From Kangiella sp. (lineage in GTDB: Bacteria; Pseudomonadota; Gammaproteobacteria; Enterobacterales; Kangiellaceae), in assembly GCA_026195755.1 (NCBI GenBank), contig JAPHRL010000039.1:1-14981 (forward strand): a stretch of DNA of 14,981 nucleotides. Reading direction: 5' to 3'. A program made the translations under genes and the position numbers. The notes under the pieces are model-generated. The model saw only the letters and a list, made by a program, of their open reading frames with translations. It had not been told where the DNA came from and did no database searches. Positions 6,504-13,754 of the stretch are shown here, in pieces. Every line of letters starts with the position of its first letter. Within the stretch, counting starts at the first letter, position 1.

Positions 6504-7211
6504 ATGCCCAATATTCTCGTCATTGATACTTCTACCGAAGCCTGTTCCGTTGCCTTGCAAGTTGGCGATGTTATCTATAGCGACTATAAAGTAGCGCCTC
6601 GTCAGCATGGCGAGCTAGTGTTGCCGATGGTTGATAGCTTATTAAAGCAGGCACAAATCCAATTAACTGATCTGGATGTGATTGGTTATGGTCAGGGACC
6701 GGGCGCTTTTACCGGTCTACGGATATGTATCAGCATTGTTCAAGGTCTTGCTTATGGCGCTAGCGTGCCAGTGGTTGGCGTTTCCAGCTTACAGGCCATG
6801 GCGCAAGCAGCTTATAGAACTACTGGAGATAAATATATCCTGAGTGCAATTGATGCACGGATGGGTGAGGTCTATTGGGCTGTCTATCAACTGGAGGATG
6901 GATTGATGACGCTAGTGGGGCCGGAAGAGGTCGCTGAGCCAGAATCTGTCACCATTGAGCAACTAGACACGTCTAATATTTATAGAGCTGTAGGAAGCGG
7001 TTGGCAGACTTACCCAGATCAACTGGCGCAACGCAGTGGGGTGTCTTTGGTTATTGAAGAGCAGGTCTCATTTCCAAGCGCTGAGCAGATGTTGCCATGG
7101 GTCGCTAATCAGTTTTCCAATGGTTTGGCTCTGGACGCAGAGCGGGCGCAACCTGTGTATTTGCGTAACAACGTAGCGAAAAAAGTCGCTGAGCAGGGCC
7201 AGCCTGACTGA
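6504..7211 (+). CDS. tsaB: TsaB, t6A tRNA-modification subunit
   Basis: Partner of TsaD and TsaE that helps transfer the threonylcarbamoyl group made by TsaC onto A37 of ANN-decoding tRNAs. TsaB is the non-catalytic ASKHA-fold subunit that dimerises with TsaD. The 235-residue length is usual for proteobacterial TsaB. Visible features are the N-terminal phosphate-1-like strand LVIDTST at 5-11, the HGE at 35-37 and the conserved GPGAFTGLRI at 65-74. ATG 6504 lies 8 bases after the yoaA stop without a good ribosome site, which points to translational coupling in the same transcript. Other t6A genes are not in the window. A small inverted repeat CTGAAT/ATTCAG (7208-7213, 7221-7226) straddles the stop codon but has no T-tract. 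Confidence 0.96.
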   Translation: MPNILVIDTSTEACSVALQVGDVIYSDYKVAPRQHGELVLPMVDSLLKQAQIQLTDLDVIGYGQGPGAFTGLRICISIVQGLAYGASVPVVGVSSLQAMAQAAYRTTGDKYILSAIDARMGEVYWAVYQLEDGLMTLVGPEEVAEPESVTIEQLDTSNIYRAVGSGWQTYPDQLAQRSGVSLVIEEQVSFPSAEQMLPWVANQFSNGLALDAERAQPVYLRNNVAKKVAEQGQPD

Positions 7212-7329
7212 ATATCTGAGATTCAGGAAGCGTTCATAGACTTTGTGTTACAAATGAAGCAATATTTTAAGTGCTTGATTTTATATGCTCTTGGCATGCA
7301 AAATCAGGACTAATAAAGGGAGGCAGTTA

Positions 7330-8055
7330 ATGCGACATTATTTAAAATTACTTTCAGTCAGTGCCATGGCTGGTTTATTAGCGGCGTGCGCCAATGTTCC
7401 GGAATCGGTTGAGTTTGAGCAGCCAAGTGTAGATTTTGCACAGGTAGCGCAAAGTCCAGCCACGTATTCCGGTCAGGAAGTTCGTTGGGGCGGTATTATT
7501 GCTCGAGTAGAGAACTTGGAAAAAGACACATTGATTGAGGTGGTTAATTTACCGCTTGACCGTCAAGCAAGGCCGCTAAAAGATAGTCAGACGGGCGGTC
7601 GTTTTATTGCCAGAGTTCCTGGTTTCCTTGACCCCATGATTTATCAGAACGGTAAAGAAATAACGTTTGTTGGTATGCTCGGTGAGCCTATGCCGGGTAA
7701 AGTGGGTAAGCATGAAATCAACTTTCCAGTAGTGGATACACGTAATCATTATTTATGGAAAGAGCGTCCAAAACGCGAATATATTGAAGTTTATTCAATG
7801 TGGGATCCATACTGGTTTTATCACCGTCCTTATCATTGGCCTTATTATTATCGATATCGTGTGATTCGTGACTATGAACCTCGTGTTAATCCGAACCTGG
7901 ATAAACAACCGAATGATCCTCCTATGCCTAAACAACGGATTGAGCCACGCAGCTCTGAGCCTGAAGTTAGAGTTAGACCTTCACCTAGCCCAAGGCCAGC
8001 TAGCAAACCAAGAGTCAGCCCTAAATTAGGTGATGGTTTTATAAAACAGAAGTAA
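7330..8055 (+). CDS. Slp-family outer-membrane lipoprotein (YeaY-like) with an extended tail
   Basis: A 241-residue lipoprotein of the Slp (starvation lipoprotein) family; the precise function is unknown in the family. ATG 7330 is chosen over the in-frame ATG at 7285 because GGGAGG lies at 7318-7323 and a lipoprotein signal follows at once: LLAAC with lipidated C20 and alanine at +2, which favours the outer membrane. The Slp domain covers about 30-150, with VRWGGIIA at 51-58, IEVVNLPLD at 69-77, GRFIARVPGFLDP at 90-102 and PVVD at 133-136. The tail is unusual: an aromatic patch at 156-183 (many Y, W, H, R) and then a proline-rich, basic stretch at 184-233. The place after yoaA-tsaB matches E. 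coli yeaY. A 118-base gap and a full ribosome site suggest its own control; no convincing promoter was found. Confidence 0.9.
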   Translation: MRHYLKLLSVSAMAGLLAACANVPESVEFEQPSVDFAQVAQSPATYSGQEVRWGGIIARVENLEKDTLIEVVNLPLDRQARPLKDSQTGGRFIARVPGFLDPMIYQNGKEITFVGMLGEPMPGKVGKHEINFPVVDTRNHYLWKERPKREYIEVYSMWDPYWFYHRPYHWPYYYRYRVIRDYEPRVNPNLDKQPNDPPMPKQRIEPRSSEPEVRVRPSPSPRPASKPRVSPKLGDGFIKQK

Positions 8056-8080
8056 GATTACGGGTTAAGTAATTGAAAAG

Positions 8081-8116
8081 AAAGCCGCTCGCATGTAAAT
8101 GTTAGCGGCTTTTTTA
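8081..8116 (+). terminator. Bidirectional terminator after the Slp-family gene
   Basis: AAAGCCGCT at 8081-8089 pairs perfectly with AGCGGCTTT at 8104-8112, followed by T residues up to 8115. An A-rich stretch precedes the stem, so the hairpin could also stop leftward transcripts from the MATE gene, which converges here. Confidence 0.85.
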
Positions 8117-8128
8117 GTTCATGGTTTT

Positions 8129-8181
8129 GTAGCTTGGTGATTCGCTTGGCTGAGCCAGCGCCTTTTGCATCACCAAGCTAC
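8129..8181. repeat. 13-bp inverted repeat between convergent genes
   Basis: GTAGCTTGGTGAT at 8129-8141 pairs perfectly with ATCACCAAGCTAC at 8169-8181. The interior can form a second stem, CGCT/AGCG at 8143-8146/8157-8160, extended by GGC/GCC around a bulge. No T-tract follows on either strand, so it is a cruciform-type or dispersed palindrome rather than a standard terminator. It lies 15 bases past the MATE stop codon. Confidence 0.65.
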
Positions 8182-8196
8182 GCAGAGCCTCAAAAG

Positions 8197-9600
8197 TTAA
8201 CTCTGAGAAGCTTCAGAAAAGGCCAATGTTTGTTTTGAGCGATGGATAAAACGTCCCAGCAACAGAATTGCGGCAACCGTTAGTCCAACAAGAATACCAA
8301 TCCAGAAGCCTTTCACTTTGAGATCCATATAGTCAGCCAGATAAATACCTACAGGGAAACCTATAAACCAATAGGCTATGGCCATGTAAACAGTTGGTAT
8401 TTTGGTATCTTTCATGCCGCGCAGAGCTCCAGCACTATTAACTTGCAAACCATCGGAGAACTGGAAGATGGCAGCCAGGAAGATCAGGGATGCGGAAATT
8501 TCGATAATCGCTTGGTTGTCAGTGTAAACGCCTACTAATTCGTAGCGGAAAAATAACATAATAACCACAGACACAGCTTGGAAAAATAAGCTGGCGCCAA
8601 TTCCACAAAAACCGGATAAACGCATTTGTCGATAATCCTGCCGGCCCATCCAGTAGCCTACTCGTGCGGTAATGGCTATAGACAAGCCCCAGGGAACCAT
8701 GAAGGCCACTGTGGCGATATTCATGGCTATCTGGTGTGCGCCGGTTAAGTCGACGCCATAACGAGCGACGAGGATGCCGATCATGCCAAACATGCTGACT
8801 TCCATGAGAAGACCAAGCGACATTGGGGTGCCAATGGAAAAAAATTCCTTAATCAGTTTCCAGGTAGGCCAGCGAACCTTTTTAAAAATATTCAGGCTGG
8901 CGAAAGAAGGGTTACGCCAAGTAAAAAATAATAAAAAGAGAAAGAGTAAGGTCCAGACCACGCTAGTTGCGTAGCCGACACCGATTGCGCCCATAGCCGG
9001 CACACCTAGTCCACCATAAATAAACCAGGTGTTAAAAAGAAGGTTGAATGGAATCACCATGAAGGAGCAGAACATCACGATTTTGGTGGAAAACAAACCT
9101 TCATTACCAGAGCGCAGCGCAATAAATAAAAATGCAAAGATGCAACCCCAGCTTAATGCTTTCAGATAGCCGCTGGTGGTTTCGACAATAGCATCTTCGA
9201 CTCCGAGTAAATATAGAATAGGGTCAACATTGCGTAGCAAAATGAAGGTGATGATGCCGAAAATAACTGCCAAAAACATGCCCATTTGGAATGTTTTACC
9301 AATACTGTCCATTTTACCCTGGCCGTTAAAGTGCGCGACCATGGGATTAATCGCCATCATGAGCCCCATGAACAGGGAAAATATAATCATAAAGGTATTA
9401 AAACCGGTTCCGACCGCGGCCAGTGCGTTGCTGCTGTAATTGCCAGCCATCAAAGTATCAATAACGCCCAAAGACATCTGAGCCAGTTGAGCCAAGATTG
9501 CAGGTATGGCAATACGAATGATAGCAGTCGTTTCATGGCGGATGTCCTGCCATGAGTGGCTGCTGTTGGATGTGGAATTGTTGTCAGCCGAATGTGCCAT
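8197..9600 (-). CDS. MATE-family multidrug efflux transporter (NorM/DinF-like)
   Basis: An inner-membrane antiporter predicted to export cationic drugs or metabolites using a sodium or proton gradient. The 467-residue product has about 12 hydrophobic segments in two similar halves and the typical first-helix region AIPAILAQLAQMSLGVIDTLMAG, followed by NALAAVG. The length is normal for the family. ATG 9600 is preferred to the in-frame TTG at 9642 because CAGG lies about 7 bases upstream and the extra residues add nothing family-like. The gene lies 74 bases downstream of roxA on the same strand, so it may be the last gene of a purB-roxA-MATE transcript. The substrate cannot be told from sequence. 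The hydrophilic N-terminus is rich in Ser and Asn. Confidence 0.93.
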   Translation of the reverse strand: MAHSADNNSTSNSSHSWQDIRHETTAIIRIAIPAILAQLAQMSLGVIDTLMAGNYSSNALAAVGTGFNTFMIIFSLFMGLMMAINPMVAHFNGQGKMDSIGKTFQMGMFLAVIFGIITFILLRNVDPILYLLGVEDAIVETTSGYLKALSWGCIFAFLFIALRSGNEGLFSTKIVMFCSFMVIPFNLLFNTWFIYGGLGVPAMGAIGVGYATSVVWTLLFLFLLFFTWRNPSFASLNIFKKVRWPTWKLIKEFFSIGTPMSLGLLMEVSMFGMIGILVARYGVDLTGAHQIAMNIATVAFMVPWGLSIAITARVGYWMGRQDYRQMRLSGFCGIGASLFFQAVSVVIMLFFRYELVGVYTDNQAIIEISASLIFLAAIFQFSDGLQVNSAGALRGMKDTKIPTVYMAIAYWFIGFPVGIYLADYMDLKVKGFWIGILVGLTVAAILLLGRFIHRSKQTLAFSEASQS

Positions 9601-9674
9601 TAGAAACCTGTTTATGGTCGAGTATGATAATAGTGAAACCAAATACTATTGGTCTTATAGAGTAACTATAACGT

Positions 9675-10847
9675 CTAAATTTCAAATAATGATGGCTTTA
9701 ACGCCCCTAAGTCTATCGAAAAGCTCAGGAATGAGTGAGCAACTTCATGATCTATAGTTGCCAACTCTTTTGCTGAACACTTATAGGTTAAGTTCAACTT
9801 TTCAATGATAGGTATAAGACTGATGTGCATGGCTTGCCATTCACCATTGATAAATAACCACAGTTCGTTATTCTGTTTTCCGCCACGCTTAAAATAAGTC
9901 ATACGCGCAAGTGGTTCAGCTTTGACGCCTTGCTCCAGCGCTAGCTCAACCCAGTCAATTAGCTGGTCGTCATCAGGCACTTCTAGCATATCCGGATATT
10001 TTAGCTCTGTGACTTCTTTACCAAAGGCCATCAGGTAATCGTCTGATGTCCAAAGCTGCTGCAGTTGTTGTTTTGCCCACTGGCTCATGCTGGTTGATAA
10101 TTCCCCGCCGATAGAAGCAAGGTTTAGACGACTTTCATCACTCCAAAGCTGATCTAAATCTGTTTGCGGTAGCTGTAACAACTTTTGCACAATGCCGCCA
10201 ATATTGGGTGCTCTAAAGCCCACCGAGTAGCAGATACTATTACCGACTGACTCACCCCAGTGTGGCGTATTGGGCGGGATATAAAGCATATCGCCAGGGT
10301 TGACGATAACATCCATGTCCGCATCAAATGGCTCTATTTGAGCTATTTGTGGGTGAGGGCAGATTGCTGTGGTAGCCTGGTTCTTATGACCCAAACGCCA
10401 GCGCCTCTGACCCTCACCTTGAATTAAGAAGACGTCGTATTTATCCAGATGCGGCCCAACACCGCCACCATTGGTAGCGTAAGATACCATGACATCATCC
10501 AGTCGCCAGCGCGGAATAAAATTACAGGCTTTAATTAAGCCGCACAGCGGTGGGTGGAAATAATCCAATGACTGAACCAGTAAAGTCCAGTTTTCATCAT
10601 CTAATTTAGCAAATTTGGATTCTTCGATAGGACCATGCTCAAGCTGCCAGAGGTCACCATCGTGCTCAATCAGGCGCGACTCAATATCATCTTCTAAGCT
10701 ATAACCAGCCAATTCTTCTGCTGAAATAAACGCATCTTCGCCAGACACCTGCGCAGAAGAAAACGCCCCTCGGATTAACAAGGGGCGCTTTTGCCAATAT
10801 TCCTTGAGGAATTGCTCAGGACTGATGTCGCCAAGGATGCTTGTCAT
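9675..10847 (-). CDS. roxA: Ribosomal oxygenase RoxA (YcfD), 50S L16 arginine hydroxylase
   Basis: A JmjC/cupin 2-oxoglutarate and Fe(II)-dependent oxygenase; the E. coli enzyme hydroxylates an arginine of ribosomal protein L16. The 390-residue product has the iron triad H133 and D135 in GPHLDKYDVF and H196 in PPNTPHWGES. R148 in GQRRWRLG sits 15 residues after H133, where the enterobacterial enzyme has its 2-oxoglutarate-binding arginine. The C-terminal winged-helix-like dimerisation part is present, so the protein is full length. ATG 10847 has TGGA about 8 bases upstream. It follows purB after 31 bases and precedes the MATE gene. E. coli also keeps ycfD near purB, with phoPQ between them. 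Confidence 0.94.
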   Translation of the reverse strand: MTSILGDISPEQFLKEYWQKRPLLIRGAFSSAQVSGEDAFISAEELAGYSLEDDIESRLIEHDGDLWQLEHGPIEESKFAKLDDENWTLLVQSLDYFHPPLCGLIKACNFIPRWRLDDVMVSYATNGGGVGPHLDKYDVFLIQGEGQRRWRLGHKNQATTAICPHPQIAQIEPFDADMDVIVNPGDMLYIPPNTPHWGESVGNSICYSVGFRAPNIGGIVQKLLQLPQTDLDQLWSDESRLNLASIGGELSTSMSQWAKQQLQQLWTSDDYLMAFGKEVTELKYPDMLEVPDDDQLIDWVELALEQGVKAEPLARMTYFKRGGKQNNELWLFINGEWQAMHISLIPIIEKLNLTYKCSAKELATIDHEVAHSFLSFSIDLGALKPSLFEI

Positions 10848-10878
10848 AGCTTTTCCATGAGTTTTGAATCGATCTGCT

Positions 10879-12243
10879 TTAGATGTTTTTTGCCTGACTT
10901 ATTGCATTACCAATATAGGTGGCTGGGGTTAATTGCTTAAGGCGTTCTTTTTCGTCTTCTGGCAGCTCCAGTGAATCAATAAAGACTTGCATGCCCTCGC
11001 GCGTAACGCGCTTTCCACGAGTCAGCTCTTTCAATTTTTCGTATGGGTTAGGGATACCATAACGACGCATAACAGTTTGGATCGGCTCAGCCAATAGTTC
11101 CCAGTTGCCATCCAGTTCATTAAGAAGTGCTTGTTCGTTAACTTCTAATTTAGAAATCCCTTTTAGGGTGGCTTGATAGGCGATAACACTGTGTGCGTAA
11201 CCAACACCCAGAACACGTTGCACTGTAGAATCAGATAAGTCGCGCTGCCAGCGAGAGATAGGTAGCTTCATTGCTAAATGGTCGAATAAGGCATTGGCTA
11301 TACCAAGATTACCTTCTGAATTTTCAAAGTCGATTGGATTAACCTTATGCGGCATAGTTGAAGAGCCAATTTCGCCAGCAACTGTCTTTTGTTTGAAATG
11401 TCCAAGGGCAATATAGCCCCATACATCACGGTCAAAATCGATAATGACGGTATTGAAACGCGCAATGGCATCGAATAATTCAGCCATGTAATCGTGCGGC
11501 TCAATTTGAGTGGTGTAGGGATTCCAGGTTAAACTTAAAGAGGTGACAAACTTTTCAGCGAAGGATTGCCAATCAAACTCAGGATAGGCGGACAGGTGAG
11601 CATTGTAGTTACCCACGGCACCATTGATTTTGCCTAAAATTTCCTGATTCTGAATCTGTTTTAATTGACGTTCTAAACGATAAACCACATTAGCCATTTC
11701 TTTGCCCATAGTAGAAGGCGAAGCAGGTTGGCCGTGAGTTCGAGCCATCATTGGGATTTCTGCGAACTGCCCAGCTAAACTACGAATTGATTGGCAAACC
11801 TCTTGTTGGTATTTAGCGAGTGCTTCAGTGCCTTCTTTGAGCATCAAAGCATAAGACAGATTGTTGATATCTTCAGAGGTGCAGGCAAAGTGAATGAACT
11901 CGCTAACATTATCAAGTTCGTCACTGTGGCGGATTTTTTCTTTCAGAAAATACTCAACCGCTTTCACATCATGGTTAGTGGTGCGTTCTATTTCTTTAAT
12001 TTTCTCAGCGTCACTCTCAGCAAAATAGTCGACAATGCTATTCAATAGCTGGTTGGCCTCGTCAGAAAAAGGCGGGACTTCTTTTATGGCATCTGCTTGT
12101 GAAAGCGCTTGTAGCCAGCGGACTTCAACCGTAACACGGTATTTGAGCAAGCCATACTCGCTGAAAATGCTTCGTAAATCAGTGACTTTAGAGCCATAAC
12201 GGCCATCGACAGGTGAAATTGCGGTAAGAGCTGAAAGTTGCAT
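10879..12243 (-). CDS. purB: Adenylosuccinate lyase
   Basis: Cleaves SAICAR to AICAR in purine synthesis and adenylosuccinate to AMP, releasing fumarate each time; a soluble homotetramer. The 454-residue product matches the E. coli type, which has 456. It begins MQLSALTAISPVDGRYG, which fixes ATG 12243; the in-frame extension to 12396 has no family likeness. Visible motifs are TTNHDVKAVEYFLKE at 88-102, RTHGQP at 168-173 with H170, and the fumarase/lyase signature GSSTMPHKVNP at 293-303 with the catalytic serine in the S294-S295 loop. GGGA about 10 bases upstream is a modest ribosome site. It heads the leftward purB-roxA group. The order purB near ycfD is as in E. coli, but hflD and mnmA are not in the window. 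Confidence 0.98.
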   Translation of the reverse strand: MQLSALTAISPVDGRYGSKVTDLRSIFSEYGLLKYRVTVEVRWLQALSQADAIKEVPPFSDEANQLLNSIVDYFAESDAEKIKEIERTTNHDVKAVEYFLKEKIRHSDELDNVSEFIHFACTSEDINNLSYALMLKEGTEALAKYQQEVCQSIRSLAGQFAEIPMMARTHGQPASPSTMGKEMANVVYRLERQLKQIQNQEILGKINGAVGNYNAHLSAYPEFDWQSFAEKFVTSLSLTWNPYTTQIEPHDYMAELFDAIARFNTVIIDFDRDVWGYIALGHFKQKTVAGEIGSSTMPHKVNPIDFENSEGNLGIANALFDHLAMKLPISRWQRDLSDSTVQRVLGVGYAHSVIAYQATLKGISKLEVNEQALLNELDGNWELLAEPIQTVMRRYGIPNPYEKLKELTRGKRVTREGMQVFIDSLELPEDEKERLKQLTPATYIGNAISQAKNI

Positions 12244-12384
12244 GAGACGTTTCCCGTTACTGGTTTCCAAACTATAAGAAAAACTTGCGTGTTTAGTAGT
12301 TCTCGCTGCTTGGCCTTCGGTAGTTGTCGACCAGCTAGAGTTGCTACTAAGCCTAATTAAGTAAAGGCATTTTTTGAAACGCGG

Positions 12385-12413
12385 ATCATACCGCAACTGA
12401 CGCTTTTTGGCAT
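12385..12413 (-). promoter_or_regulatory. Candidate purB promoter
   Basis: On the minus strand ATGCCA (12413-12408) and TATGAT (12390-12385) are 17 bases apart. GCGG and CCGC at 12381-12384 and 12391-12394 flank the -10 hexamer as a small inverted repeat. The -35 match is imperfect. Confidence 0.4.
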
Positions 12414-12487
12414 CTATAAAACGGGTACTGAGAGGTTTTGGTGGACTAATGCGACAATTCTTTACAAAAAATATAGGAAAGTTCGGT

Positions 12488-12546
12488 TTTAATCAGCCCC
12501 CTTTTTTGTCATCATCGGCCCCATTAAATATTTTAGGCTGATTAAA
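12488..12546. repeat. 11-bp inverted repeat bracketing a promoter
   Basis: TTTAATCAGCC at 12488-12498 and GGCTGATTAAA at 12536-12546 are perfect inverted copies. The promoter of the 12570 gene (TTGTCA and TATTTT) lies between them. The arrangement could be a two-site operator or a long hairpin; no regulator is known. Confidence 0.6.
12506..12534 (+). promoter_or_regulatory. Candidate sigma70 promoter of the 12570 lipoprotein gene
   Basis: TTGTCA at 12506-12511 and TATTTT at 12529-12534 have the ideal 17-base spacer. The start point would lie near 12541, giving a short leader of about 30 bases. Confidence 0.55.
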
Positions 12547-12569
12547 GTCGCTACCTGAGCGTTATTTTT

Positions 12570-12971
12570 ATGAGTAAGTTTTTGATAATAATAAGTATAC
12601 TGCTGGTTTTACTGGTCGGATGCGGCGATGGGCAGTCAGTATCCGGTGAAGGTAAGACGACCAATAAACAAACCAGAGAGCTGATTCAGCAAATGGAGTG
12701 GGTTGAAGAAGCCAATGTTGAAGCTTTGGTCAAGCAAAAGCTAAAATCCCCGCGCCGTTTTCTGGCCGTTGAAACTGATGGTGAAGTCTTGATCCCTGGA
12801 TTACCGAAAGATGTTTGTGAGCTGGTTGTTAGTAATGGTGACTATGTTGTTTTAGCTGGTATGTCTGAAGTGGTTTATAATTCGCGTCATGCAGAATTGA
12901 GAGTGAAAACTCGCGATTTCGCAATAACCTATAATAAAAAATTGATAAACACCATTAAATCAAATACATAA
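12570..12971 (+). CDS. Small hypothetical lipoprotein
   Basis: The family is not recognised. The 133-residue product has a lipoprotein signal: K3, a hydrophobic core at 4-16, and LLVGC with lipidated C18 followed by glycine and D20. The mature part is about 115 residues, mixed helix and strand by eye, with the segments VEALVKQKLKSPRRF at 50-64 and DVCELVVSNGDYVVLAGMSEV at 81-101. It has one cysteine (C83) in the mature part and no metal motif. ATG 12570 lacks a strong ribosome site; the short leader is AT-rich. The gene stands alone between the purB promoter region and a bidirectional terminator. It is probably a real gene because promoter, lipobox and terminator are all in place, but no function can be proposed. 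Confidence 0.75.
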   Translation: MSKFLIIISILLVLLVGCGDGQSVSGEGKTTNKQTRELIQQMEWVEEANVEALVKQKLKSPRRFLAVETDGEVLIPGLPKDVCELVVSNGDYVVLAGMSEVVYNSRHAELRVKTRDFAITYNKKLINTIKSNT

Positions 12972-12987
12972 ACGAATTACTCAAATT

Positions 12988-13016
12988 AAAAAAGCCAGCG
13001 AACTGCTGGCTTTTTT
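12988..13016. terminator. Perfect bidirectional terminator
   Basis: AAAAAAGCCAGC at 12988-12999 and GCTGGCTTTTTT at 13005-13016 form a 12-bp perfect stem with a 5-base loop. The A-run on one side and the T-run on the other allow termination in both directions, fitting the convergent lipoprotein and CigR-like genes. Confidence 0.92.
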
Positions 13017-13040
13017 ATTGCTTCATTGGTTTAGTTAGAG

Positions 13041-13517
13041 TTACAAACTAAGAATATCAATAATCTCTCGGGTATTTTCCATTACTCGGATTATCTTGCC
13101 TTCCACCTCAATAATTTTGCTTCCTGTTGGGCCAAGAGGGAGTCTCTGACGTAACTCATAAGGAATAGGCTGAACATAGCGGTATACATCTTCCGATAAA
13201 ACTTCTCCGCGTTGCAACTTCATTTCCCAGCCGGGAGGAAGTTCGCCAGTTCTTTGATATTTCTTTTGCAGGCCTTTGGGCAGTTGTTTTTTCTTGCCGT
13301 CACCATAGTCTCTATTTCGGTCATGGTAGTAGTCGCGAATAATGCGAGTTTCATCATCGTGGAATAGGCCATCTCGACTAGGTTTGGGAGCTACTTTGTT
13401 CTGCTGTTGCTCTTGAACCTGTTCGCGCTTAGGCTCTTTGTCCATCGCGTAACCTGTTGAAAATAAAAAGCTTAAGCCTAACGTGGTTATGGTAAGTATT
13501 GATTGTTTATAGTTCAT
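13041..13517 (-). CDS. Secreted CigR/RcnB-family protein
   Basis: A 158-residue exported protein with the conserved C-terminal pattern of the CigR-like branch of the RcnB family. RcnB is a periplasmic protein of nickel/cobalt homeostasis in E. coli; CigR is an anti-virulence factor of Salmonella. ATG 13517 is chosen because GGGGT lies about 8 bases upstream and a signal peptide follows (hydrophobic core 7-20, likely cut after GYA at 22-24). The mature protein has a charged, Q-rich linker at 25-50, the motif DDETRIIRDYYHDR at 54-67, LPKGLQKKYQRTGELPPGW at 79-97 and the terminal VYRYVQPIPYELRQRLP, ending in EGKIIRVMENTREIIDIL. There is no histidine-rich metal stretch. No transport or virulence gene adjoins, so the role is open. 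It diverges from acnB. Confidence 0.82.
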   Translation of the reverse strand: MNYKQSILTITTLGLSFLFSTGYAMDKEPKREQVQEQQQNKVAPKPSRDGLFHDDETRIIRDYYHDRNRDYGDGKKKQLPKGLQKKYQRTGELPPGWEMKLQRGEVLSEDVYRYVQPIPYELRQRLPLGPTGSKIIEVEGKIIRVMENTREIIDILSL

Positions 13518-13637
13518 GTAAATACCCCATTTATTGCTCTGTATGTGGGTATAGCATAGGGTAATTGGCATGAATATACACTTAATAGAGCTCACTAATT
13601 AGTTAAATAAGATATGGCTCACATTCCATAAAGCCTG

Positions 13638-13646
13638 TGTTATAAT
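13638..13646 (+). promoter_or_regulatory. acnB: Extended -10 promoter of acnB
   Basis: TGT directly followed by TATAAT (13641-13646) is a consensus extended -10 element. The -35 region around 13618-13623 is poor, as such promoters tolerate. It leaves an acnB leader of about 100 bases. Confidence 0.65.
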
Positions 13647-13754
13647 CTGCCACCTTCTGAGAGACCCCATTAAGTGGATTGTACGCCTAAGTTACCGATT
13701 TTAGCGTGAATATCTTTAGTGGATAGACAAACATCGAACAACGAGGAATCATAC

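Larger units (their letters stand above)
12244..12569. other. 326-bp divergent intergenic region of purB and a lipoprotein gene
   Basis: No gene is supported here. It holds the candidate purB promoter on the minus strand (12385-12413), leaving a purB leader of about 130 bases, and the promoter of the 12570 gene with its surrounding inverted repeat. Within the purB leader TTAGTAG at 12293-12299 can pair with CTACTAA at 12344-12350, so the leader may be folded, but no known riboswitch is recognised and no good PurR box was found. Confidence 0.6.

Noticed and set aside
9601..9674. Separate promoter for the MATE gene in the roxA-MATE gap
   Set aside because: AT-rich hexamers exist, but none has acceptable -35/-10 spacing, so no site is claimed.
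12244..12262. Possible PurR operator next to the purB start (AAACGT core)
   Set aside because: Only the AAACGT core fits; the other half of the palindrome does not match the PurR consensus.
12244..12396. 51-residue N-terminal extension of purB
   Set aside because: The family start MQLSALTAISPVDGRYG lies at 12243; the extension has no homology that I know and overlaps the predicted promoter.
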